NCBI GenBank assembly: GCA_021397835.1
Contig: JAJFZO010000724.1
Span: forward strand, 1,463,001-1,527,000
DNA: 64,000 bases
Source of the DNA: Moringa oleifera
Taxonomy: Eukaryota; Streptophyta; Magnoliopsida; Brassicales; Moringaceae
Reading direction: 5' to 3'
Below are positions 1 to 11,499 of the stretch, one piece after another. Both the position numbers and the translations under genes were made by a program. Every line of letters starts with the position of its first letter. The stretch's first letter is position 1. The notes beneath the pieces were generated by a model. The model was given only the letters and a program-made list of their open reading frames with translations. It had not been told where the DNA came from and did not search any database.

Positions 1-1065
1 ATATATGGTAGCCAATACTGTGTTAAATCAAGAATTTAGATTAGAAAAATACTTGTAGATTTACATATGAAGCAAAATGAGTGCAAATTTATATAAATAA
101 CCATGCTGCAACTGTAATTTCAAATGATCTTGTTTTCCATGTCAAGACCAAACATTTCAAGATCAAATTGTATCACTTAAGAACAAAACAAAAGAATGGT
201 GAAATTAAACTAATTTATTGCAAGATCGAGGATTAAACTACAAATATGTTAACCAACAATTTACCAAACACTGTATTTGAAACCTTGGGAAACAAATTAG
301 GCCTCTATAATTACTATGACAAGGAGGAGTATTGGAAACATGCCTTAGCTTGCTACAGTTATGGACAAATAAAAAAATGGATGAATAATTGATAAGCAAA
401 GCAAGTCTTAGAAAATAATTTTTTGCATATTTTTTTGTTATGGCTTGATATTAGGAATCGGTTAAACATGACTTGAAATTAGTAAATTATCTTGCTTTTT
501 AATGATGTTTTGATTCTACATAAAGAGTAGTGCAATGAATAAAAATATATACTTTCAAATGCTAAGTTCTCTATCTTTCTTTACTCATAAATGCTTTTCT
601 TTGGTGTCATATAATTCCTATCTTGTTCTTAGTCATATAATGATCAGTCCATATTGCTTTGTTCTTATGTCATATAACAATAGTTCCGTTAAAGTTGGGG
701 TTTATTTGACTTGAATCTATCTTGAAGCCAGTATAAGAACTAAGACACTTTTTAAATTTATTTAAGACATGATTTATCTTATGTATTAAGGAAAGTGTAT
801 AAAACTAAGGTGCTTCAATGACTTAATTCAAGTCCTAAAGTGGTAATCTTTAGCATGTTTTGAGCACTTCGGAAACTTATTCCAATTGAGTAAAAATCCT
901 TTCCAAATTATCTTTGCTTTATTTTTTGTTTCGTCAATCTTTTTATCAAAAATAGACTTAAAAAATTAAAGTAATTATAAAAAAAGCCTTTAAACTATTC
1001 AAAATTTTCAATAAAAAACTTATAGATTTTATGACCAAGTTTACATACAAATTTTTAATTTGATT
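1..1065. other. AT-rich intergenic DNA, no gene seen
   Basis: No open reading frame of convincing length or composition, no RNA gene and no recognisable transposon protein was seen. The composition is strongly A/T-rich, like the transposon-dense DNA that follows. Confidence 0.6.
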
Positions 1066-1320
1066 TAATTCAAAAATTATCGAAAATTTTAAAAATTAAA
1101 AATATTTTAGTTAAAGATCTTGTACATAAAAATTTTAATTAAAATGATTCAAAGATGTAAAGAATATTCAATCTATCGTCAAAAAAATTATTTAATTCAA
1201 AAATTATTGAAAACTTTAAAAATTAAAGATATTTTAATTATATATCTTATACATAGAAATTTTAATTAAAATTATTCAAAGATATAAAAAATATTCAATC
1301 TATCATCAAAAAAATTTTAA
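1066..1320. repeat. Diverged direct tandem duplication, period about 127 bp
   Basis: Two adjacent AT-rich units can be aligned. The first starts near 1066 and the second near 1194. Both contain the same order of short blocks: AATTCAAAAATTAT, then ATATTTTA, then AATTTTAATTAAAAT, then ATTCAATCTATC, then TCAAAAAAATT. They differ by scattered substitutions, so the duplication is old. Confidence 0.65.
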
Positions 1321-1501
1321 AAATTGTTGAGTATTGAAAATATTTTTTTAAAAAAATCATAATGTTAAAAATTTATAAAAGTTCATAAAAATAGTCCATG
1401 AGCTAAAAATTATTCAAAATTAAAGGATGAACTCAAAATAAAATTTATCATTTTTAAAGTATTTTGACAACAAAAATACCTTTAATTTTTAGTGGTTGGA
1501 G

Positions 1502-3118
1502 TGTATAGGCACCTAATTTTAACTTTAACATTAAGTTAGAATTCAAAATGAATTCTCTTCAAATCAGATTGAGATCATTTGTCAAACTCAATGTAGACTA
1601 CTCTAATGTCATGTTGAGATTTAGAGATCATCCGTTGAGCTCGAGGTTGGGATTATGTTACTAGATCGGATAAGTAATAAATCAATCATTTTTACCCTAA
1701 TGATAGGTGGAGCATACTTTTACTTCGATGATAGATTTGAATAGTTATGCCTTGATGAGAAGTCAAGAATAGTGCAGTGGCGATGTCAACTCAAGTATAA
1801 CTCAATGAGCATATATTCCAATGTGGTTATCTTGATGTGGATTACTCCTATGTGGATTGCCCCAATATGGACTGCCCCCATGTGAATTATTTTAATATGG
1901 ACTCTGACACGGATTACCTTTATATGGATTATCCTAAGGTCACGTTGAGATTCAGGCATATAGTTGTTGTTTAGATAAGAAGAATCATTAAAGTTTAAAA
2001 GACAAGCAAAAGACTGTTGATGGAATTCGCACAAAGAATATCTCGTCACTGTAATCTCCTTCCTCATTGATAAGATTTTAAATTAGGTTGATCCTAAACT
2101 CATCTATAAAGAATAAGCAACATATAGGATGAATTTTGAATTTTAAGATTGAGTTGGTCCCAAACTCTTTCTACGAAAGGCAAGCATATCTAGTAATAGG
2201 ATTTTGAATTTTAAGATTAGATCGATCGTGCTTTAGCTCTCTTTTCTTTGCAGTAAAGTTTCAAATCTTGGGTAAACCTTATCTCATGTCCATCGTATAA
2301 AATAGACCACTCATTCAATTGTCAAGAGAGGAGGAAAAATTAATCACGGACGATGAAGAGAGAAGGAGAAATAAAGGATGAAAAAATCAATGAGAATTAA
2401 AATTCATCAATGAAAAGAATCAAAAGGAAAACTCCAATAAGAAGAGAGACATCCAAAGAGGAACAATTGATCAAAAAGATTATTTATAGCAATCACGAAT
2501 AAAGATTTGTCATCAGCAAGTATCAATCAAGAAATCCCAAAAAAAAAAAAAATCAAACCTCTAGATCTTGGCCAGTGAGCACTGAAAACCAACGGTACAA
2601 AACTTAAGAATGTCTCTCAGGAAGCTCTCTTGACATTATTTACCTACTGACTGACAGAGAGGTAAGAATTGTGTCGAAGGTACTTCATACTTGTAATCGT
2701 TTCTTTTTAAAAGTGAATAAATATAATCTTTTATGTTTTATTCCTCTGCTAGATGTTCATTCCGTAATGCATTCCATGTTTTTATAAAAACTATTTAAGA
2801 GAAAAGAATATTATGAAGTTCATATTTTGATTTCTAAAACAAAAAATTTACTTTTTTACAGTCAAAGATCTAATGTCAGCTAGATTGAGATTTTGTATAA
2901 AATCACATAATAAATTTAATTCGGGATTAATTTCAAATTATCATGAATAAAAGATATGAGATCATTTCATTTAATAGTACCAATTCTTGGGCGTTTGTGA
3001 TGGTGTTAATCTTTTCCCACACATAACCGACTACTTGCCCCTCAATCATCTGATAAAGTAGACAATTCTCATTCTCACATAGAGCTCATTTTTTTCTTAA
3101 AAGGAAAAGAGGTTTTTC
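1502..3118 (+). mobile_element. Probable Gypsy-type long terminal repeat, truncated element
   Basis: The segment begins TGTATAGGCACCTAATTTT, which resembles the start of long plant Ty3/Gypsy LTRs, and ends TTTTTCA just before a sequence like a primer-binding site at 3127-3139. No gag or pol coding sequence follows and no partner LTR was found in the window. It would be a solo or 5'-end remnant of about 1.6 kb. It contains a 15-bp minisatellite. The family call rests on recalled resemblance and the PBS-like motif, so boundaries and identity are tentative. Confidence 0.4.
1821..1936. repeat. 15-bp minisatellite, about 7-8 degenerate units
   Basis: The core unit is ATGTGGATTACTCCT and variants. 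Regular 15-bp steps start at 1835, 1850, 1865, 1880 and 1895, then one 12-bp unit, then another 15-bp unit near 1922, with a 14-bp relative at 1821. Read on the minus strand it gives a repeating I-H-I-G/K pattern, which only reflects a period that is a multiple of three and is not evidence of a gene. Confidence 0.75.
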
Positions 3119-3126
3119 AAATAAAT

Positions 3127-3139
3127 TGGTGGCGACTCC
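3127..3139 (+). promoter_or_regulatory. Primer-binding-site-like motif after a Gypsy-type LTR
   Basis: TGGTGGCGACTCC sits nine bases after the proposed LTR end. A GGCGACTCC core in this position is familiar from plant Gypsy elements that prime from a tRNA 3' end. The identity of the tRNA was not checked. Confidence 0.4.
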
Positions 3140-4541
3140 TTTATTAAAATAAAAAACAACTAAAAAAATTTTCTTACACCCAACTCATTTGGCTGGAAAA
3201 AATTTTGACTGCTATAAAGTTTAACGTCTAACTTATATCAAATTAAAAGTTTATATGCAAATTTGGACCAAAAAAATACTAGGTTTTGATTGCAAAGTGC
3301 AAATAATTTAAGGTTTCTTTTAAATATTTTCTCAAAAAATTGTTATGTAAGTTATAGATAAAAGTCTCAAATAATGGTTTAATAAAAGAAGAACTATTTA
3401 GTTATACATTTAATATTATTTATATAGTTGATTTGGGAATTAATTTTCATTTGAAGCGTCTATTTATGCTTATTGCTTTTTAGACTTGAATAAAAAAACC
3501 ATTTGCATGTGTTTCCTTTATTACTCACGCTGAAGAGAAGCTCAAAGACTAGACTTTGTTAATGTATGATTTTAATAGAGAGGAAGAAAGATATTAGTTT
3601 GAAAAGCAAATGGTATTTTTTTATTTTTTTATTTTTACAATAAAATATTCATTTTAAAATGAGTTTTTTGTTTACTATAAAAATATTTATTAGCTCTTAA
3701 TGGGAGAAAATGGTAATGGCTAGAGGAAGTTTATTGTGGAAATTTAAATGTCATTTGACATTGATGGTCAATTCATAATTATATCTTTAGTAATAAGTCA
3801 ATCTTTCTTTTGTTATGTTTCTCATGGCATGAGCTTGAACACATGTGCATGCTTAATAATGTAAAGTATCACTGATATATACATGTATGTCAGTTTTTAT
3901 AGAAGGGCAATAGATTTATGAAATTACACCAAACAACACTTATTGGTGGCTGGCCAAATGCAAAGCCTACTTATTTTGATATACATATTATTAGTATTAA
4001 TGCAAAGGGTACTTTCTATATTTACTTTTTAGTCACACTTTTTAATTTCTAATTTTTCACTAAGGTATATATGAACTTGCTCTGATTAATTTTGGGTCCT
4101 TTTATCTTTTTTATTAGAAATTTTTTTATAAAGGACCTGTATATGTATTTTATTTTTCCATTTTTTAATTGTATAAGTAAAACATATGCCTCATTGCAAG
4201 AGTTTAAAGATGTAAAAAAAACTTAAAGAAGACATGACAGTTCATAAATGAATGGTGCTAGAAGAGTTAAACAGTCAAAAAGAAGATATAAAACTACACA
4301 TAATTATATAGCTTCATTCATGGAGGACACGAAAGGAAGAAATCAAAATTTAAATGAAAATTATACAATGGACAAGTATTGTGCAGGTGAAATTTTAAGC
4401 CGTATCTAACTAGACCTTTTTTTTTTAAAGCTTTCATGTAATATAGCCTTTGCTTGTCCTTGTTATCAAGTTTTGTAATATTATTTAAAACCTCTTAGTG
4501 AAATTTTTCTCTTTGGCTCCTTTCTAGTAGTCTATTACATG
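3140..4541. other. AT-rich DNA, no gene seen
   Basis: No coding region or RNA gene can be supported. The first part may be decayed internal sequence of the Gypsy-like element, but no gag or pol motif was recognised. The last five bases (ACATG, 4537-4541) form the left target-site duplication of the following Copia element. Confidence 0.55.
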
Positions 4542-4920
4542 TGTTATGAATCCAACTTCAATCTTGAGCATAAAATCAGAAATATGATCTACTTGTATAT
4601 ACACAACTAATCTACTATGCAAAGAACCTATTACATACCCACATCAAAGTTTAAAATTAGCTTTTCTCATTTTTCAAACCCTTTACAAACCCTTCCTCTC
4701 AAGGTAATTTTTGTGTTTTGATTAACAATGAGTATCATAGCTTTTTGGAACGCTTAACAAAAAGAACTACTGAATTTGATTAACCTAATTGAGTCTTTTA
4801 TAACACAAGGACTTAAATTACAATCAATCAAAAGCAAGAAAACAAGAATTTGATAACCTTTTAACTAACTTCCTAACTAAATGTTTTAATAGACTGATAC
4901 ATGTGGACAAATTCTCAATA
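4542..4920 (-). repeat. 3' LTR of the Copia element
   Basis: Aligned along its length with 8860-9243, sharing many blocks such as AACTTCCTAACTAAA and TTTTATAACACAA. On the plus strand it starts TGTTATGAAT and ends CTCAATA, where the partner ends GTCAACA. In element orientation this is the downstream LTR. A purine-rich stretch (AAGGAAAATGGAGAA on the minus strand, about 4924-4938) beside it is the likely polypurine tract. Confidence 0.9.
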
Positions 4921-7900
4921 ATTCTCCATTTTCCTTCATATGTACTAATGGCATAACTTGGCTTTGCAAATTTTGTTAAAGTTACTACCTTGGTGATCAT
5001 ATCAGCTAGACTGTCATCAGTATGCACTTTTAGCATCTTTATTTTTCCATCAACAACAATGTCTCAAACAAAATGGATTTTAACCTCAGTATACTTATTC
5101 CTTTCATGAAGTGTTTGGTTTCTAGTCAAATGAATTGCACTTTGACTATCACTATGCACTTGTACAACACCTTACTAACTAAACTTTTTCAATAAACCTT
5201 TAAGCCATAAAGCCTCTTTAGATGCATCAACTACAGTTATATACTATTCCTTAGTAGTTGATAAAGCTAAAACTAATTAAAGTATGGCCTTCTAACTTAT
5301 TGGACAATTATAAAGTAAATACGTATAATTTATTAGTGATCTTTATTTGTCAAGATCACCACCAAAGTCTAAGTCATAACACCCAACCAAAGGTGTTCCA
5401 TCATATATGACCTTTTGATACACCAAATAATAATTTTTAGCACCTTTAGATACCTTAGCACCCATTTCATATATTCTTAATATCCCTTTCTTGGATTCGA
5501 CATATACTTGTTGATCACACTAGTAGCATGAGCCAAGTTTGGTCTAGTATTGATCATTTAGTACATGATACTACCAACTACGTTGGCATCGGGAATTCTA
5601 GCTATTGTTTTCTGATCCTTCTTATTATCTGGGCATATTTTGGTTGACAACTTAAAATACTGAACTAATGGAGTAAGAATAACTTTAGCTATATGCATAG
5701 CAAATTACATAAAACCTACTTGATATATTCTATTTGAGAAACAAACATCTTCCTTATCTTTCTATCATGGAAAATTTTCATACCAAGGACTTTATTAGGA
5801 TTCCTAAAGGCTTTCACTCCAAATTCGCTATTGAGTTATTTTTCAAGTTTTTAATGGAATTCTTGTTAGTTTATGCTATTAACATATCATTAATATAAAG
5901 GAAAAAAAAAGGCCAACCTTATCTGAGATCTATTTTTGATAAACATAACTATCACATTTGCTTCTAACAAAATCAGTATTTAGTATGAATTTATCAAACT
6001 TCAAGTACCATTGCATAAAAGATTATTTCAAGCCATATAGAGACTTTTTGAATAAACATACCTTAATTTCTTGCCCATGGATAAAAAAATCCCTCAAGGC
6101 TAAGACATGTAGATCTCTTCTTCAAGGTTGCATGTAGAAATATAGTTTTGACATCCAATTGTTCTAGCTCTATGTAAAAATTGACCACTAATACCAAAAG
6201 AACTCGAATTGAGCTTTACCTTACTACTGGAGAGTATATTTCATTAAAGTCAATACTCTATCTTTGTGTGAATCCCTTGGTAGCTAACCTAGACTTATAT
6301 CTAGGCTATTCAATCTAGGTATTCCCTCTTTTAGTTTAAAAACCCACCTACAACCTATCAATTTTTGTCCTTCTAGTTTATCAACCAGCAACCAAGTTTT
6401 ATCCCTTTTAAGGCTCTTAATCTCATCCTTCATAGTTACTAACCACATCTTGTTATCCTTATTAGTCGTAACTTCTTGATAATTATTAGGTTCTACATTC
6501 GCTAGTTCATGGCAATAGTTAAAGAAAATGTAATCAAATCATCATAACCATACCTATTTGGGGGTCTGATCTGCCTTTTAGTCCTGTCTCTTGTCAACTG
6601 GTATCCTTGTAACTGTTTTGTTGAGTAGATTCATGAATTTGTTGATATGCCTCATCAGTAACATCATCATGGTCATTGATGTTAATAAATTCTAGTTTTA
6701 AGTACAAAGATTGATATCTCCACCTACAAAGTTGTTATCAATTTTCTTCAATAATATTTCACTCTCCTTAAACATCATACATTCCCATCTTGAAACCTTA
6801 AGTATTTATACCCTTTGACACCATCAAGATAGCCAATAAACATGCATTTTTATGCCTTTGGATTCAGTTTTCCATGCTTTACATGAGCATATGTAATACA
6901 CCTAAAGACCTTAAGATGATCATATATAGGTGCTACTTTTATCCAAACTTCTTCTATGATTTAAAATTTAAATGCAGTTGAGAGACTTCTATTAATTAAG
7001 CTGCATTAATAAAAGTCTCTGCCCAAAACTTTTTAGGGGCATTAGCACAAGAGTGCATAAATCTTACTCTCTTTGATAAAGTCTTATTCATTCTCTCTAC
7101 AAGTCCATTCTGCTAAGGAATGTCACACACAGTATAATGTCTTTCAATACCTTTTTGTTTCCAAAAGACATTGAATTTATCTTTACAACCTCTAAGCTAT
7201 TATTTATTCTTAATTTCTTCACCTTTCTGCTAATTTGGATTTTAGTCATTCTTTTGCAATTAACAAACTTCTGGAAAGCCTCCTTCTTAATTTTCAAAAT
7301 ATAAACCTAACTTTTCTTAAAAAATCATCAATTACAAAAACAAAGAACCTTACTACTTCTAAAGACAAGTGCTTAGAGGTTCCTTATAGGTCAAAGTGAA
7401 CATAATTCAATGTGCTTCTAGTGTTATGGATAGTTTTAGCAAACTTAAGTTTAGTTACCTTTTCATAGATACAATGTTTACAAAAGTCAAGTTTACCTAA
7501 CTTCATCCTTTGTAGGTCTTGCTTGAACAACTCTTACAACCAATGTTTGCTCATATGTATAACCTTTTGATGCTACAAAGTAACCTCTGAACTTTTTGAG
7601 TTTGAAATAGATGTAGTAACTCCAATTATTGTTGATTCCATAAGCACATACATGCGATTATCTTTCATTCTTTGCCTAACACTTAAGTACTCTCTTAAAA
7701 CTTTCGAGACTCTATCTTCTACCTTATAAAATTAACCATTTGAATCTAAGGTGCCAAAAGAAACCAAATTTCTCTTTAATTCTAAGATCTGCCTTACATT
7801 TAACAAAATTCTTTCCAAATCATCACACATTTTAATTTTAATAGTATCAATTTTCATGACCCTACAAGCTTCATTATTGCCTAACAAGACTTGACCACCG

Positions 7901-8840
7901 TCCACCTTTTTGAAAGATTCAAACCAATCCTTGTTAGGGGTCATATGGAAAGGACAACCTAAATTGAGTATTCACTGCTTGTCTGTGCTTCCAATTGCCA
8001 CCACCAGGACATCTAAACTTTCATAGCTAATTTGAGCCATTGCAGCACTTTTATTTATAGCTTGATGATGATCTTTCTAATTCTTACTTCTTTTAAAACA
8101 AAATCTCCTTGTGTGCTCCAAATCCTTGCACTAATAGCATTGAATATTCTTAAGTCTAGAACGACTGCCATTGTTGGTATCTTTATCAATGTTATAGCCA
8201 CTTCTTGACTTGGATCTTGATTTGTTGCTAGACTTGTTACAAATTTATTGTTAGACTCTCTTTACATTCAAGCTTTCTCCACTTTCAAAAATTCTGCCAT
8301 TCTGTTTGAGTTCAATTTTCCATGATTTAAAGAAAACAATAACTTCATCAAAGGTAACTATCTTTCTACCAAACTTGATAGCATCCTTTATTTCCTTATA
8401 AGAATCAAGAAGAGAATTTAGCAACATTATTGCTTAACTCTTATTTTCAATTTCTCATTATTAAAGAAGCTAAATTAATGGTTATTTTCTTAAATTCATC
8501 TAAGTTCTATTCCAAGTTCTTTAATGGATTCATTTTGAAATCAAAGATCTCTTATTTAACAAGATATGATTGGACAAAACCTTTGTCAAGTATAACTCCT
8601 CCAGCTTACCCCAGACCATATAAGTAATGTCTTGCCCATCAATCCACTTGAAAGCATTATTCGTAAGGTATAGAATGATGATTGACTAAGTATTTTCTTG
8701 CAACTGTAATTTTTCATCATTAGAATATGTAAATGACAAGGAAATTGAATCTTCTAAAGCCTTTTGTAACTTTTGTTAAACAAACTATCAAGAACCTCAA
8801 GCAAACTACATTCTTAATTAATAAATACGGCCAATATAAA
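4824..8840 (-). pseudogene. Copia gag-pol polyprotein remnant
   Basis: The minus strand encodes broken Copia domains. From the N-terminal side: a gag region; a zinc knuckle at 8098-8139 (CX2CX4HX4C spacing, with a stop after its second residue); a GAG-pre-integrase stretch at 7732-7944 (WFESFKKVDGGQVLLGNN... ending LKRNLVSFGTLDSNG); integrase fragments around 7000-7640; reverse transcriptase around 5450-6400 with YIND at 5886-5897 where active elements have YVDD; and an RNase H end near 4985-5036 reading KVHTDDSLADMITKVV. Many in-frame stops and shifts show it cannot make a functional polyprotein. The domain names are confident; exact limits are not. Confidence 0.88.
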
Positions 8841-8844
8841 TCTT

Positions 8845-8856
8845 ACTCTGGTACTA
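8845..8856 (-). promoter_or_regulatory. tRNA-Met-type primer-binding site of the Copia element
   Basis: On the minus strand the sequence next to the right LTR reads TAGTACCAGAGT. This matches the usual plant Copia site TGGTATCAGAGC (complement of initiator tRNA-Met 3' end) at most positions. Its place directly inside the LTR fixes the element's orientation. Confidence 0.75.
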
Positions 8857-8859
8857 ATT

Positions 8860-9243
8860 TGTTATGAATTAAACCAGTTTAAATCTTGATTACAATATCA
8901 AAATTTTGATCTACTTACATGCATACAATCAATCTATTATGTAAAGAACCTGTTACAGACCTATACCAAAGTTTAGAATTAGTTTTTCTCACTTCCTACA
9001 CCCCTTACAAACCATTTCTCTCAATAAAATTTTTGGGTTTTGGTTAACAACGAGTATCACAGCTTTTTATAACTCTCAACATAAAGAATTATTGAATTTC
9101 GTTAACTCAAGATGAGCTTTTTATAACACAAAGGCTCATATTACAATAATAAAAAAATAAGAAAATAAGAATTTAACAACCTTTTAATCAACTTCCTAAC
9201 TAAAGGTTTTAACAGACAAGTATATGTAAACCAATTGTCAACA
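8860..9243 (-). repeat. 5' LTR of the Copia element
   Basis: Partner of 4542-4920. In element orientation this is the upstream LTR that would carry the promoter. It starts TGTTATGAATT on the plus strand and ends GTCAACA, followed by the target duplication ATATG. Confidence 0.9.
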
Positions 9244-9248
9244 ATATG

Positions 9249-10789
9249 ATTTTTCGATTAATGTTTATTAACCTGAAAAAGGGAGGATTAAGATATAGGC
9301 CATCACACATATCATTTTCTTTTCTTTCATAGCTAAGAAACATAATATTGGCATTATTGAACTTCTATAACAAGACTTGTAAAATTTGATAAAAGTTGTT
9401 ATATTTTTACACATATTTTTAATTTTTTTCATACCGTATTATTATTTAATTTGAATGAGATTTTCTTTTTATAATTGTTTTTATGCTTGATCAATGTAAA
9501 TTTGTTATGTATTAATTTTTGTGCTTTTTCATATTATATATAATTAAAGATAAAAAAACCTAGGTTAATGAATTGTTTAATTTAGGCTTTATTAATAGAG
9601 TATTATGTTTAGCACAAGGTAAGGTACATGTGGTTCAAATTTTGTAATTCATATCATAATTGTTAGAAGTTGCACGTGTATGTACTTGAACTTAATTTGT
9701 AAATATGTTTATGAATGTGTAAATTTATTTTTCTTTCTTTGCTTCGTACATTAGTGACTGTTTTTAATAAATGAGAAGTATGATTTGTTAGAACATAATT
9801 TATCGAAACTTTGATGGGTATATTAGAATATAGTATTAAATTCATTTTGGGTTTCAAAATAAGTGACTAAGGTCTATTGTACTTGTTTGTGGTGAAATTT
9901 TTTATTCTATATTAAAATATATGTGTTTGTAATAGAAGAAATTATTTTAAATATCCATATACTAGGCAATATATTAAAAATATTTAGAGACAATCATTAA
10001 AAGCTTTTCAAACAAAATAGTGTAAAATATATTGTTAATTCCTGCAATAACTATTATCTAAAAGATCAATTTCTCTTCAGTTTTCCAATGGTTAAGAAAA
10101 AATTAAAGCAATTTTTCGTTGTTTTTTTTAATTGATCAATTTTTCATTGGTTCCTTGAGAACTATTGAGAAAATTTAATCCTATTTATTATTGTTTTAGT
10201 AAACTCCATGATAAATAGGTAATTTTTCATGTGTTCTCTTTAGACTAACGAGAAATCACATATTAAACCCTAAAGTTGACCTAGCACCTCTATTTTCTCT
10301 TTATTTATTTTCTCTTTCTCTTTTTTTCTTTTTGTCTCATAATCCCCTATCATCACACATCTATCTAGCTAACAATGATTTAATCAATTTGACCTAAAGA
10401 GACCAAATATTGCAGCCTTATTTTTTAGCCCTCTTTCCACATATGTGTTTCAATATTCATTGCTCTCCATTGTACCAAAATGAAACCAACTCTAAATATG
10501 GAAGTCAACTACTCATGGGTTGTCATCATCTCATTTACTGGTAAAGTATTCGATGAAATTACTATTACATAATGTTAGTGGTAACTGATGAAATAGTTAG
10601 AAACTTGTTGCACATTACTTAGTGTGCAACAAATTGTTAGAAAATGAGGCTTCCACTGTATGTTTCAAGTTGAAGCCTTTGTTGCATTATAATAACTATG
10701 TTGATTCTCCTTCACTCTTATCATTAATAAAAAAGGAAGTAGGAAAGGTGGGGAAGGGACCATATGCTAAGTTGCAATATAAATTAATT
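9249..10789. other. AT-rich DNA between two transposons, no gene seen
   Basis: No supportable gene. A 60-codon open frame at 10622-10804 has no recognisable content and runs into the end of the CACTA element. A perfect 10-bp hairpin lies at 10605-10632. Confidence 0.6.
10605..10632. repeat. Short perfect inverted repeat
   Basis: TTGTTGCACA at 10605-10614 is followed after an 8-base loop by its exact reverse complement TGTGCAACAA at 10623-10632. No T-tract or gene context gives it a role. It lies about 160 bp outside the left end of the CACTA element. Confidence 0.7.
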
Positions 10790-11499
10790 CACTACTATGA
10801 ATAAAGGATTTAATGATAGCAAGAATTATTTTTAGTGACAGTTTTATAACTATTATCTTTATTTGTATCATAAGAGATTTAATGATAGTTAAACATTTTT
10901 ATTTCTTTATATATAAAAACACTTCAACATAATTCAATCTAAAAAGTAATAAAACATGAAATCCAACATAAGGAAAAAAAAAAAAACTTAATTTCATAAC
11001 TTAACTCTATATGTATAATACTTAAGTTAAATATACATTATCATACTCCATCATAAAAGTTCAATTATATAAATTTAACGATGTTCGTGTCCATAAAATT
11101 CTTCAAGATTCAACTTCCTATTATGGCACTTTAAAGAAATTATTCAATCTTTTTTCTAACTTCATTAATATTTGATTGGGTGTAAATATCTATGCCCACT
11201 AACTATATTTAAAAATAATAATATAATTAAAATTTTTAGTAAGCACATAAATTACCAAAGTAATTAATAAACATACATTTAAAAAGTTACCATTTTTGTG
11301 TATGCGATATTATTATTATGTTTGTAAATGATATTCTTTAAAAATTTCATGACATAATATCCATACTTAATAATTGAAGTCTAATGTGAACATTGCATTA
11401 AAACTTTTTAATTTTTATATTTTATAAAATAAATAAATTTAAAATCACATATAGGTTTAAATATACATACTTTATTAAGAATACTCTTAGCATATGCCT

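Larger units (their letters stand above)
4542..9243 (-). mobile_element. Ty1/Copia LTR retrotransposon, complete in layout but inactive
   Basis: The element is 4.7 kb. Both ends are LTRs of about 380 bp (4542-4920 and 8860-9243) flanked by ACATG (4537-4541) and ATATG (9244-9248), a 5-bp target duplication with one change. The internal part, read on the minus strand, holds gag, zinc knuckle, GAG-pre-integrase, integrase, reverse transcriptase and RNase H remnants in Copia order (integrase before RT). A tRNA-Met-type primer-binding site lies beside the right LTR, and a purine-rich tract beside the left LTR. Stops and frameshifts run throughout, and the LTRs differ at roughly a fifth of positions by eye. 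It is an old insertion. Confidence 0.92.
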
